Source: Motacilla alba alba (taxonomy: Eukaryota > Chordata > Aves > Passeriformes > Motacillidae). Taken from it: a DNA stretch of 64,000 bases. The notes under the pieces were generated by a model. That model was not told the origin of the DNA, searched no databases, and worked only from the letters and a program-made list of their open reading frames with translations. The translations under genes and the position numbers were made by a program. Location: assembly GCF_015832195.1 (NCBI RefSeq), contig NC_052034.1, positions 4,365,501-4,429,500 on the forward strand, given 5' to 3'. How positions within the stretch are numbered: the stretch's first letter is position 1; each line of letters begins with the position of its first letter. Shown here in pieces: positions 1 to 15,600 of this stretch.

Positions 1-1
1 T

Positions 2-4257
<4,256 letters not shown>

Positions 4258-4605
4258 CGGCAGCACCCGGCAGGCCGGGAAGGGACTTGGGGTGCCCCGT
4301 GCTCCTCCCTTGGGGGGGCACCCCGAAGGCACAGGGGGGGCTGTGCTGCTCCGTGGTCCCTGAGGAAGGCTCAGCCACGTGCAGGCCCTCGGTAGCCCCG
4401 TTGTTGTGGGGCAGGGCTGGAGCAGCGCGGGGATGTGGGGCACAGGGTGCTCCGGGGCTTCTTTGTGGGGTGCAGAACCCTCGTGCCAAGGGCCCCTGCG
4501 AGCTTCCCCCCCTCCCTGCTGTGCGGGTGCTGGGCCCAGCCCCTGGGCCTGGTGAAGCAGCAGGATAGCTCCAGGCTGGGAAAAAGGGGAACGGGAGAGA
4601 GTTTA

Positions 4606-4611
4606 AATAAA
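4606..4611 (+). terminator. BLTP2: BLTP2 polyadenylation signal
   Basis: An AATAAA lies 349 bases after the BLTP2 stop and is followed by a T/G-rich stretch (agtggtttgtttcttg). It is the first canonical signal after the stop. Confidence 0.75.
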
Positions 4612-5110
4612 GAGTTTTTAATTTGGAACGGGCTCGGGTCAGTGGTTTGTTTCTTGCCTCACCCTGCAGTGCTGGGCTCAGCACTACGCCCCACCTCAGC
4701 CTGGCAGCCCCCTTCCTTGGGGGCTTCACCCCCTGCCCTTCCCCAGCAGTTGCTCAGGGCACACGATTTGGGGCTCAGGGCACCCCTGGGCTCAGCCTGT
4801 GCCCTTGCCCCTCTGCAGTGCTCTCTGTGAGCCCAGGGCCGTGCCGGGGCTCAGCAGGGACTGCAGGCACCCCCTCAGGGCTGCAGCACGTGGGGTGCCA
4901 AGAGAGAAGGAAAGGCTGAAGGGGGAGCCCCAGAGTGTGCAAGGAGGGGGTCCCGGAGGGGGGCTGGGATCAGTCCCGGGGGTGCTGGGGTGGGATCAGT
5001 CCCGGGTGGGTGAGCAACCCCCAGGTGTGTAGTGGGGGTCCCGGATGGGGGGGGATCGGTCACGGGTGGGTGTCACCGTGCAAGGGGCAGCCCCGCCGCC
5101 GAGCCCCGGG
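4612..5110. other. BLTP2-RSKR intergenic spacer
   Basis: This is short GC-rich intergenic DNA. From about 4940 to 5075 it carries degenerate tandem blocks built on gggatcagtcccgggtgggt. No coding exon was recognised. Confidence 0.5.
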
Positions 5111-5213
5111 GCGGGGGGTGGTCGCGGCGGGCGGGGCGGGGCGGGGCGGCGGGGTTATGTAAGGCGGGCGATTACCGGGGACGGGGCCCGGGGCGCGGCC
5201 GGGCGGCGCCGCG
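5110..5213 (+). promoter_or_regulatory. RSKR: RSKR GC-rich promoter / 5' UTR
   Basis: A CpG-dense stretch with consecutive GC boxes (gcggggcggggcggggcgg near 5130-5150) lies directly upstream of the RSKR ATG. No convincing TATA box is seen. The transcription start is inferred, not shown. Confidence 0.45.
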
Positions 5214-8200
5214 ATGGGAGCGACGAGCAGCGGCCCCGGCCCGACCCCGGCTCCGGTGCGGCCCCCCCAGGTGCGTGCGGCGGCATCAGCCCCGGGGATC
5301 CCCCCGGGCATCTCCCGCCCCGGGCTCCCCTCGCTGACGCTGTCCCCGGTTCCGCAGGGCCGCGCCGTGGGGTCGTGGGTGCGGGCGCTGTTGAGCCGAG
5401 CAGGGTCGGTGCCGGTATCGGTACCGGTGCCGGTACCGGGGCTCGCCTTGGCCCCGCGGGGCCCCGCCGAGGAGCCGCCGCTGCCCGGGTGGCCGCTGCC
5501 GCAGCTCGTCTCGTTGTTCCTGCCGGAGTTCCCCGTCCGCCCCTCCGCCCGCCAGCAGCAGCTCAAGGTGCCGTCCCGGGGCCCCCACCCTCCGAACGGG
5601 GTCCCGCTGCATCCGAACGGGATCCCCGGTCGTCCTCCCCCGGGCGCGCCCTGCCCGTGCATCCCGCCCCGGCAGTCCCGGGCGCCCTAACGGGTCCCCT
5701 CGCACCCTGTACCGGCGTCCCTGCTCGTCCTACCGGGGTTCCTGCACGTCTCTACCGGGGTCCCCCAGCGCCCTGAGCATCCTCCCGTGCCGTCCGTGCA
5801 TCCCGTGCCGCCATCCCGGCACCGCCGACTGCCTTACCGAGCTCCCCTCGCACGCTCTGCCGGGTCCCTGCGCATCCTACCGGCGTCCCCGGCCGTTCCG
5901 CCGGGTCCCCTTCCATCCCCGCCGCCGCCGGGTGCCCGTGTCGGGTCTCGGTGTGTTCTACCGGGGTTCCTCCGCACCCCACCGCAGCGTGGCATCCCAC
6001 CGAGGTCCCGCGTGTACCCCCGGGGGTCCTGTCCATTCTGACAAAATCCACCGCTGCCGCCTTGGGGTCCCCGTGTCCCTGTCCCCCGTGTCCCTGTGCC
6101 CTATACTGGGTCCCCGTGAATCCTGCTGGGGTCTCTGTGGGGTCCTCCAGGTCCCCATGTGTCCCCAGCGTTTGCTCTGGGTGCTCTCTCACCTTACCCC
6201 ATGCAGGACCCCAGCCTGAGCACCCCAAATCCAGCTCCATGGCGTGCTCAGCCCGTTTCTCCCCTCAGATCCTGGGCTTCGTGGCCAAAGGCTCCTTCGG
6301 GACCATCCTCAAAGTGCTGGACTGTGGGAGGGAGAAGGTCTGCGCCGTGAAGGTGGGTGCTGGCCCCTGGGGCCCATGGGTGCCCCCACCTGCCCTTGTC
6401 CCCCCCCTTGACAGTGCCTCACCCCCCAGGTTATGCCCAAGGTGGAGGTGCTGCGCCGTGACACCCTCAAACAGTGCAAAGAAGAAGTCAGCATCCAGGT
6501 GAGGGGGGGTCCCCAGCCCGTGAAGGGGTTCAGGGTGGCTGCAGGGACACCAGAGGCCGTGGGCGCCGCGGATGGAAGATGGCAGAAGCGGAGTCCCCAG
6601 CCCGTGAAGGGGTTCAGGGTGGCTGCAGGGACACCAGAGGCCGTGGGCTCTGCGGATGGCAGATGGCAGAAGCGGGGTCCCCAGCCCCTCGCCGCCCCTG
6701 CCCCGGGGGCCGCTCACTCTGCGCTTTTGTGTCCCCAGAGACAGGTCAGGCACCCGTTCGTCCACGGGCTGGGGGACAGCTGGCAGGGCCAGCGCCACCT
6801 CTTCATCAGTGAGTGACCATCTGCCCGCGGGCCCGCCCCGGCCCCCCCTGCCCGCGCACGTGTCCCCGCCGCCCGCACACGTGTCCCCGCACACGCGGCT
6901 CCCCCCGCCGCCCCGGGGCCATCCGGGCGCCGCCGCTGCCGCCGCCAACCCCGCACCCACCGCGGGCCTGCGGGGGGGGACACGGGTGGGGACAAGCCAC
7001 AGCGGGGCAGGGAGCAGTGTGGGGGTGAACAGAGCACCCCAGTGCTGCTGCCTGCTCTGCCCTGTGGCTGTGTCACCTCAGCCCCTGCAGTCGGTGTGTT
7101 CCCAGTGCCCGTGTGACCCCCAAGGACCGCTTGGTCACTTTGGCACCTCATGAGGTCCCAGGTGCTTGTGTGTTCCCAGCGCCCACAGGGCTCTGGTGCT
7201 GATGTCACCCCAGTACTTGTGTGTTCCCGTGCCACCTTACTCATCCCTGTGTCACCTGGTGCCCGTATTGCCCTGCTGCTCGTGCCACCTTGCTGCCAGT
7301 GTGCCCCAGCTGCTTGTGCCACCTTGCTGCCGGTGTGCTGCAGGTGCTCGTGCCACCTTGCTGCCGGTGTGCCCCGGCTGCTCGTGCCACCCTGCTGCCT
7401 TTATAACCCCAGCGCTTCCACCACCTCGGTGCACGGCTGCAGTGACCCCTCTGCACCCCTGTGCCCACGCCACCCCAGTGTCCCCCATGCCAGCCCAGCC
7501 CATCAGTAAGGCGTGTCCCCTGTCCCCGCAGTGTGCACCTACTGCAGCACCGGGGACCTGCACGCGCTGTGGCGCGCGGCCGGCTGCTTGGCCGAGGCCA
7601 CCGTCCGCCTCTTCGCCGCCGAGCTGGTGCTGGTGCTGGGTGAGTGACCCGCCACGCTGGGGACAGCCACCGGTGTCCCCCACCAGCGGGGACCCGCAGG
7701 CGGGGTTAGCCACCCCTGGGGTGGCAGTGGGAGCTGTGCTGGGAGGGGACACACGGCACTGATGGCTCTGTCTTGTCCCCAGTGTACCTCCACGACCTGG
7801 GCATCATGCACAGAGATGTCAAGGTGGGTGGCAGTGGGGCTGGGGGCTGGAGGATGGGGTGGGGGGGGTCTCTGAACCCCCAGCATGGAGAGGCCACCTC
7901 AGTGCCTGTCTCATTTCAGATGGAGAACATCCTCCTGGATGAGAGAGGTAAGAGCCTGGGCTGCCTTGGGGACACCCCATCCACGGGGACACCCTGTCAG
8001 TGGGGACACCCTCTCTACGGGTTCCCACTGCTGTCTGGCCCCACAGGGCACCTCAAGCTCACTGATTTCGGCCTCTCCCGGTACCTGCAGTGGGGCGAGC
8101 GAGCCCACACCATCTGTGGCACCCTGCAGTACATGGGTAAGGGGGCTGTGCTGGGGGGCTGTGCTGGGGGGCACAGACCCCCAGGTGCTCACCCAGTGTC

Positions 8201-8786
8201 CCCACAGCCCCAGAGGTGCTGAGCGGGGGGCCCTACAGCCATGCAGCCGACTGGTGGTCCTTGGGAGTCCTGCTCTTCGCCCTGGCCAGTGGGGAGGTAA
8301 GGACCACAGGGTGGAGGGACAGGGACACCTCAGGGAGACCCTGAATTCACTCTGTGCTCCCCCAGTTCCCTGTGGCTCCAGCGGGGGACCATGTGGCCAT
8401 GCTGGAACGTGTCAAACAGAGCAGCTACGAGAGCCCACCCGAATTCAGCCCCGAGCTGGCCCGGCTGCTCGCCGAGGTAACCCTCCTGCCTGGATTTTGG
8501 GGTCCCCACTGGGCCCTGGGCTGGATGCCGAGATTTCCATTCTCACTGTTCTCTCTGCCCGCAGCTGCTGTGCCACAACCCCCTGTACCGCCTGCGCTAC
8601 CTCCACCACTTTCAGGGCCACCCCTTCTTCCGCGGGGTGGCCTTCGATGCTGACCTGCTGCAGAAGGACCCGGTGGTGGTGGCAGTGGCCCCGCGACCCC
8701 CCGAGCAGCCCCCACCCGACCCCGCCACTTTCGCCGACTTTGACTACGACCTCGCTGCCCCCCCGGACCGGCCCTGGCCTGGCTGA
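5214..8786 (+). CDS. RSKR: RSKR (SGK494), AGC-like Ser/Thr protein kinase, complete
   Basis: Ribosomal protein S6 kinase-related; a little-studied kinase. Exons: 5214-5270, 5358-5567, 6269-6352, 6430-6498, 6739-6808, 7532-7639, 7783-7823, 7920-7947, 8047-8136, 8208-8296, 8366-8476, 8565-8786. All join in phase to 392 aa. The kinase domain runs from about residue 90. The Gly-rich loop is GFVAKGSFG (92-100), the ATP lysine is in CAVK (117), the catalytic loop HRDVK is at 209-213, DFG is at 229-231 and APE at 253-255. All key residues are present, so an active kinase is predicted. The N terminus MGATSSG fits the N-myristoylation pattern MGxxxS. Substrates are unknown. Introns 4 and 5 carry tandem repeats. 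The ATG was chosen because it opens the phase-consistent ORF and matches the family N terminus. Identity rests on close similarity of the kinase domain to the human protein and on its place between BLTP2 and SPAG5. Confidence 0.92.
5568..6268 (+). repeat. degenerate GC minisatellite in RSKR intron 2
   Basis: The 701-base intron is filled with imperfect repeats built around taccggggtcc / cctaccggcgtcc / ctgccgggtccctgcgcatc, spaced roughly 25-35 bases, especially 5690-6030. No exon is seen inside. Confidence 0.5.
6508..6687 (+). repeat. 84-bp tandem repeat, ~2.1 copies, RSKR intron 4
   Basis: The segment opening gtccccagcccgtgaagggg recurs at 84-base spacing (about 6508, 6592 and a partial copy at 6676), with only a few substitutions between the two full copies. 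Confidence 0.85.
7271..7401 (+). repeat. 34-bp minisatellite, ~4 copies, RSKR intron 5
   Basis: The core cgtgccaccttgctgccggt recurs at 7281, 7315, 7349 and 7383, an exact 34-base period with few substitutions. Confidence 0.85.
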
Positions 8787-8941
8787 GCCACCACGGCTGG
8801 GACCCTCGGCATCGCTCAGGGACATCCCCCTCCCCCGGCAGCGGGTCGGACCCTGCTGGGCCGGGTCCCCCAAGGGGTTACCCGGGTACCCCCCGATCTC
8901 ATCCCCGGGTACCTCAACTCTGTACCTCTCCCCGCGGGAGC

Positions 8942-8947
8942 AATAAA
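8942..8947 (+). terminator. RSKR: RSKR polyadenylation signal
   Basis: An AATAAA lies 155 bases after the RSKR stop codon, just ahead of the SPAG5 promoter region. Confidence 0.75.
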
Positions 8948-9185
8948 CCCGAGAGCCGCGGGCACCGCTGCGGGTGCTGCCCTGACTCGTGGTGGGCAAA
9001 GCGGGACCGCCGGGCCGGGGGCGCGGGGCTGGACCCCCTCCCGCGGGGCGGGGTGGGGCAGGTCTGGGGGGCCGTGTGGGGTGGTTTGCCCGAGGCAGGC
9101 GATGCGGGAGGAGCTGAGTCCGGCTGCCCATCCTTCTGTCCATCCTTCCGTCCACCCGTCTGTCCGTTCCAACGGCGCATCGTGG

Positions 9186-9340
9186 GCGTGGCCAATGGAC
9201 GAAGCCACGCCTATGCACACGCCCACCACCGGCTGTGGCCCCGCCCCAACGGTCGCCCCGCCCCGCGGGGTGACGCGCGCGCGGCGCAGCCAATCAGAGC
9301 CGCGCGTGTTTTCAAACCGGCGGCGCGCGGGCGGTGGCGG
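9186..9340 (+). promoter_or_regulatory. SPAG5: SPAG5 promoter: CCAAT boxes, GC boxes, CHR-like element
   Basis: A TATA-less CpG-rich promoter. CCAAT boxes are at 9192-9196 and 9290-9294 (gccaatcag). GC boxes (ccgcccc, ccccgcccc) lie at about 9241-9262. At 9311-9316 is ttcaaa, the reverse complement of the CHR core TTTGAA, with a G/C-rich CDE-like stretch adjacent. CCAAT plus CHR is the usual layout of late cell-cycle genes bound by NF-Y and DREAM/MMB. That use here is inference. Confidence 0.6.
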
Positions 9341-9600
9341 GCCCGGACCGGGAACCAGGACCGAGACCGGGAACCAGGATCGAGACCAGCCCCATCCCGC
9401 GGGCCCGGACCGGGAACCGAGACCAGCCCCATCCCGGCGGGCCCGGACCGGGAACCGAGACCAGCCCCATCCCGCGGGCCCGGGCCGGGAACCAGGGCCC
9501 AGACCGGGAACCAGGACCGAGACCAGCCCCGACCCACGGGCCCGGACCGGGAACCAGGGCCCAGATCAGCCCCATCCCGGCGGGCCCGGAGCCCAGACCG
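9336..9600 (+). repeat. GC minisatellite in SPAG5 5' leader
   Basis: Blocks opening gggcccggaccgggaacc start at about 9339, 9401, 9439, 9476, 9538 and 9582. The spacing of 37-38 or about 44-62 bases indicates a basic unit near 38 bases with internally expanded copies. It lies between the promoter and the start codon and so is probably part of the 5' UTR. Confidence 0.75.
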
Positions 9601-9674
9601 GGAGCAGGACCGAGGTTGAGAGCTACCGCAGCCGTAGTCGCGAACGGGAGCGGGGCCGGGAGCATTGCCGGGCC

Positions 9675-12600
9675 ATGCAGCGCGCCAAGACCCCCGCCGT
9701 GAGTGGGGTTGGGTTTGGATGTTCCGGTGGGGCGGCGGGCCAGCCCCGGGGAGGGTCTCCGAGGAGGTGGCGGGTGCGGTGCGGTGCAGCGCTCCGGTAT
9801 CTCTGTGTGTGTGGCGGGGGGGTGCTGCCGCCGCTGACCCCCCGGTTCCCCGCCAGGCGCAGAAGCGGCCCCGGCGCACCCCGCTGCAGGAGCTGCAGCT
9901 GCAGTCGGGCGCCGACCGGACCAGCCTGACCCCCCTGCTCCGCCGGCTGCGGCTCAAGGTCGGTGTGCGGGGATAACGAACGGGACGGGCCGGGTAACGG
10001 GGAGGGCTGCGGTGCCCCGGAACCGGGAATGCTGGGCGGGCAGCTGGTGCAATGGGGGGACAGGCGTATTTCCTGAACGGGGAAAATGGGGGGACTGGGA
10101 TAAATGGCTGCGGGTGCAGGGGGAGAGGGCAGGGCTGCCCTGACCCCCCTTTCCGCCTAAAATGTCCTGTAGGATCATGACTGTGCCGCCCCAGCGGCCT
10201 GTGCCCGGGGCCCTCGCAGCAGCATCACCACGGTGCCTTCCATGCCAGGATCCCCGCGAAGTGCTACCATGGGCCCCCCCAGCAGCACCACCCCAGTGCC
10301 TTGCACCCTGGAGCCCCCCAGCAGCACCACTTTGGAGTCCCCTAGGACATCCACCCATGAGCTCGGGACTCCCATCCTTAAGCCTGGTGCCTCTGAGTCC
10401 CCCAGCAATGCCACCCTTATTCCTGGTGCTTTGGAGACCTCCAGCAGCACCAGCCCAGAGGCCCCTGGCAGTCCTGTCCCACTGTCCAGCATGCCAGAGC
10501 TCCCTGACAACGCCGTGTCAGCCCCTCTGTGCAGTCCAGTCCTGGGACCCAGCACCCCAGAGCCCCCCAGCAGCACTGTGCCAGCCTCTGTATGCAGCTC
10601 CATCTCGGAGCCCTCCAGCAGCACCGTGCCAGCCTCTGTGTGCAGCTCCATCTCGGAGCCCTCCAGCAGCACCGTGCCAGCCTCTGTGTGCAGCTCCATC
10701 TCGGAGCCCTCCAGCAGCACCGTGCCAGCCTCTGTGTGCAGCTCCATCTCGGAGCCCTCCAGCAGCACCGTGCCAGCCTCTGTGTGCAGCTCCATGCCTG
10801 TGCCCAGCACCCCAGAGCCCCCCAGCAGCACCGTGCCAGCCTCTGTGTGCAGCTCCATCTTGGAGCCCTCCAGCAGCACCGTGCCAGCCTCTGTGTGCAG
10901 CTCCATGCCTGTGCCCAGCACCCCAGAGCCCCCCAGCAGCACCGTGCCAGCCTCTGTGTGCAGCTCCATGCCTGTACCCAGCACCCCAGAGCCCTCCAGC
11001 AGCACCATTCCAGTTTCCCCGTGCAGTTCCATCCTAGGATCCAGCACCCCAGAGTGCCCTGGCAACAGTCTGCAGCTCCATCCTGTGCCAGTCTCCCCGT
11101 GCAGCTCCATCCCAGTGGCCAGCATCTTGGAGTCCCCTGGCAGCACCATGTGCAGCCTTGTCCTGGGGCCCTGCACTCTGGAATCCCCTGGCAGCACCAC
11201 CCCAGGGTTCCCCAACATTATTAGCTCAGTGTCTTGCAACCCAAACTCTCCAGGCAGCTCTGCTCTACCCCCCTGCAGCTCTGGGTCCCCTGGCAATGCC
11301 AGCACAGCCTCCTGCACCCCAGGGCCCCCTGGCACCAGCTCCACTCCGCAGAAGACTCCTTTCCGCAGGTGGCGAGCAGCACCTCCAGACTTTTCCTGCA
11401 GCTCTGTGGCCTCTGAGCCCCCATCTGCAAATGGGAGTGCTGATCATCTGCATTGCCAAGGCACCCCTGAGGGAGCTGAGTTCCCCACCCCTGTCCCCCC
11501 AGAACACAGCCCACCTGGCCTCCCTCCCATCGAGGCAAGTGGGTTGGAGCCTGCAGGGTCAGAAACCACTGTCACCCCTGTCACCTCGCCTGAATCCACC
11601 CTGGGTGCTGTGTCCTGGACGTTACCACTGGTGTGGCTGGAGAAGACCCTCAACACCTCGTTCCTGGTGGAATCCCTGCGGCACAGCCTGCCCCTCCGCA
11701 AGCTACAGCAGGATGCCAGCAGCAGTGTCACCCCCGTGACCACCACAGTTGCCAACACCAGCACGACCCCTGTGCCAACTGTGGTCACTGGCACCAGCAT
11801 GACCCCTGTGTCCACTGTGGTTGCTGGTATTAGCACAACCCCAGTGCCCACCATGGTCACTGGCACCAGCACGACCCCCATGCCGACTGTGATCACTGGC
11901 ACCAGCACGACCCCTGTATCTACTGTGGTTGCTGGCATTGGCACGAGCCCGGTGCCCACTGCGGTCACTGGCACCAGCATAACCCCTGTGTCCACTGTGG
12001 CTGCTGGCATTGGCACGAGCCCAGTGCCAACTGTGGTCGCTGGCACCAGCATAACCCCTGTGTCCACTGTGGTTGCTGGCACTGGCACGAGCCCAGTGCC
12101 AACTGTGGTCGCTGGCACCAGCACGACCCCTGTGCCTACTGTGGCTGCTGGCATTGGCACGAGCCCAGTGCCAACTGTGGTCGCTGGCACCAGCACGACC
12201 CCTGTGTCCACTGTGGCTGCTGGCATTGGCACGAGCCCAGTGCCAACTGTGGTCGCTGGCACCAGCACGACACCAGTGCCCACCACAGCCATTGGAACCA
12301 GCATGACCCCGGTGCCCTCTATGGCCACGGGCACCAGCATGACCCCGGTGCTCTCCACGGCCACCGGCACCTTCATGACCCCTCCGGAGGTGTGGGAGAG
12401 GAGCACGAACACATCCAGGGGAAGCCTGCCCTGTGCCAAGGACAGCGCTGCGGAAACAGACTCCCTGCTCTGGCAGTAAGTATGAGGACGTGCCACCCTG
12501 GACGGGGCTGTGGCACCTGTGGGCTGTCCTTGCCCTAAGCCCCTCTCTTTGTCCCCAGCTGTCCCCGGGAGCAGCTGAAGACCCTGCCACGGGCAGAGCT

Positions 12601-15600
12601 GGAGGGGAGGCTGGAGAGCACCCTCATCATCATCGAAGCCCTCTCGCTGCAGCTGCGGGACTGGCAGGAGAGCCAGCGGCCGCAGCCCGGCGTGGGGCCG
12701 GCCAAGCAGAGGGACGCGCTCACACAGACGGACACCACCCACCCCGAAGGGGTAAGAGTCCTCTCCGAGGCAATGCCATCCTGTTCCCTGCAGCCTCGGT
12801 GCTGTGACAGTGTCCTTGTGCCGCTGGCAAGACAGTGACCCCGTCTGGGTTGGTGGAGTGGAAGTAAAGCGCGGCTGCTGCATCACGCGCCCGGTGCTGC
12901 ATTATCACGCCCCGATCAACCTGCTGAGTCTGCTGGATTCGAACCCTCGTGGGGGGAAACATCCCTGGTGCATGTGGCAGGAGGAGGGGAGCTGTCATGG
13001 CTGGCCAGCTCTCGCTGGCCCCTGGGTGGAGCGGGGCTGGTGCGAAGCGCCCTCTGCTCTGGTGGATGCCCCTGGGAGGAGGAGATCTACTGGCAGCTCT
13101 GCCTCGAGCAGGGAGGAAAACAGAGGCTGTGCAGTGGCACTGGGGAGTGGAATCTGCAGCTGGAGCTGGGTGCCTAGTGGCTGTCACGAGCCATGAGTGT
13201 GCCAGATCTCAGCCACGCAGGGCACATGTATCCCCCTGGTGCTGCCTGTGCCAGCTGCCGTAAGACCAGTGTCCTTGTCCCTTCCCCAGAAGGAAGCAGC
13301 CTGGAGCAGCCAGAGCCTCCTGTTCCAGGGCCTTGCAGATGCTGCTTTTCGGAGCTTGCAGGATGAGCAGGGAGCCCTCACGCAGGAGGTGAGCTCCCAC
13401 ACATCCCTCTGTTTCCCCTTTCCCCTGGCTTCTGGGAGACCTGTTGGCACTCACAGCAGCTGTACCTGGTGCCTCACGGTGCTGTCACCTCCCACAGCGG
13501 GAGCAGGAGAGGACCCTGGTGTCCCAGTGCCAGGCTGTGCCCGAGAGTGCTCCCAGCAAGGTGCAGAGCTGCCTGGAAGAGCGGGATGCCATCAGGCAGC
13601 GAGTGGATGAAGCCCTACGAGCCAAGGATCAGGTAAGGGAGCAGTTGTTGTGAGACTGAGGCAGTCTCAGCTGTCCTCATGCCTTTGGTGGGGCATCCTG
13701 CATCTCTACCCATTTCTGGGGATGAGAATCTCCCTGGCATCCCAGAGGAAGAAAATCCCAATGTGGAAGGCAAGAAGTGCTGTGTGATGGAGCCTTCTGG
13801 ATGTATTTTTGGTGCGGGCTGTGCCCCCCTGGGAGCAGGAGTCCTCAGCTGGTGCAGGGGATGGCTCCTGGGAGTTTCCTCTTGTGTGACAGCGTGTCTG
13901 GAGCAGCATCCTCTCCTCTGCAGGGATATCTCTTCCTGGAGGCTTTCTGTGCCCACGCCAGCGCCCAGATCAGTGCCCGTGACCAGAGCCTGGCCTCCCA
14001 GCAAGAGCTGAGCATGCTGCTGGCCCAAGCCATCAGCCTGCAGGTACTGAGTGTGGTGCTATCCCCAGCTACCCCACGCTGGATCAGGGGCTGGAAGGGC
14101 ATTGCAAAATCCTGAGCTTGGGTGATGCTCTGCGATGGGCTTGGGTGCACCAGAGGTTTTCTTGTGCTGCTGCTGGGAATCTGCTGCAGATTTGGCCTCA
14201 GGGCTGGTACTTGCCTCCCTTCATGGCCATTAAATGTGGCTTTTCTACCACAGCAGTGCTGACTCATTCCTCCTACCCTACAGGCATCCCTGTCTGCCGA
14301 GGCACAGTCTTTCCGGGAATTCTTAGATGCCACCTTTGAAAATCTGGAGAAAGAAAGGAGGGCCCTGGATGAGGAGGTGAGGGGTGTCCCGTGGGGGCTC
14401 AGCTCCTCACTGCCCTGCCAGTGCTCTGTGCTCTGGGTGCCATGACCTCTCCCTGGTCACACAGCAGGACAGTGCCACCAGTGCTACAGCAGTGCCACGC
14501 TGAGCTCTGCCTGGTGCTGTCTCCCTTCCCAGCGGGAGCAGATGAGGGCCCTGGTGTCCCAGTCCCATGCCCTGATGGAGCGTGTGCCTGGCAAGCTGCA
14601 GAGCTGCCTGGAGGAGCTGGCTGCCACGCGGGAACGAGCAGAGGAAGCTCTTCAAGCCAAGGAGGAGGTACAGGGGTGCCTCCCCTCAGTGCTCTGAGGA
14701 GTCTGAGGCACGGGGTGATTTGGGGCACCCCTTGGTGTGAGAACACCCCATGGGGAAGAGCACCATAGAGCAAGCACCGTGTCTCCACAGGCATCCTGCC
14801 AGCTGGAGAAAACCTTGGTGACGCTGCAGGACACAGAGGCTCAGCTGGAGCAGCTGACAGTGGCCAACTCACGCCTGGGCAAAGGTAGGGGTGGGAGATG
14901 TGGGGGCTGGAGCTGCCCCCTCCCCACCACCCCTGTCCCCCTCTGCTGACAACTCTGTCCCTCGCAGACCTGAGCTCTGTGATGATAAATCTGGCCAGCA
15001 TGGAGCAGGAGCGGGATGCACTGCAGCAGGAGAATGAGAAGCAGTGGGAGGAGATGGCCCAGTGGGTTTGAGCCCTGATGTCCTGAGCCCCATCCCACCT
15101 CTGGCCCCCAAAACCCAGCACCCCCTGATCCCATCCCCTCCCCTCAGGCTGGCGCAGGAGAGGAACTCCCTGCAGCAGGAGTGCAAGGAGCTGTGCCAGG
15201 AGCTGAGGGAGGCCACCGAGTGCCGGGAGGTAGGAGCTGCCTGACCTTGCCTGCGCCGTCACGCGCTGCCGGCCCCCAACACGGCCTCTCCCTCTCTGGG
15301 AAGGCTGGCAGATGGCCAGGAGTGGGATTAGCCCTCCTACGGAGGGGGATGAGCTCGTGAGGCCGGTTGACATCCCGCACGTAGCGCAGCTTTTCATCCT
15401 GCCCGGCAGGGATTCCCAGGGAGGGGGCTGGGCAGCTCTTGGAGATAATTTTCTTGGAGATAAATTTCCCCCGCAGGCATGGAGCTGTCCCCCAGCCTGT
15501 GCTATGTCCCCAAGTAAACTGGTTTGTAAGGTTTGGGCTGCTGGGATAAAGCTGCCCCTGATTAGAAACTGCACCCTGAGGCATGGGAGGGTCTGTGCTG

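Noticed and set aside
10175..11344. Long open frame of 389 aa on the - strand opposite SPAG5 exon 3, and another at 11444-12886 (-)
   Set aside because: Both are mirror readings of the in-frame 48/63-bp and 36-bp arrays. A repeat whose unit is a multiple of three with no stop in the opposite frame gives such shadows. No splice or family support.
12930..12955. tRNA-like B box (ggttcgaatcc on -) in SPAG5 intron 4
   Set aside because: No A box, anticodon arm or acceptor stem pairs with it at the proper distance; a chance match.
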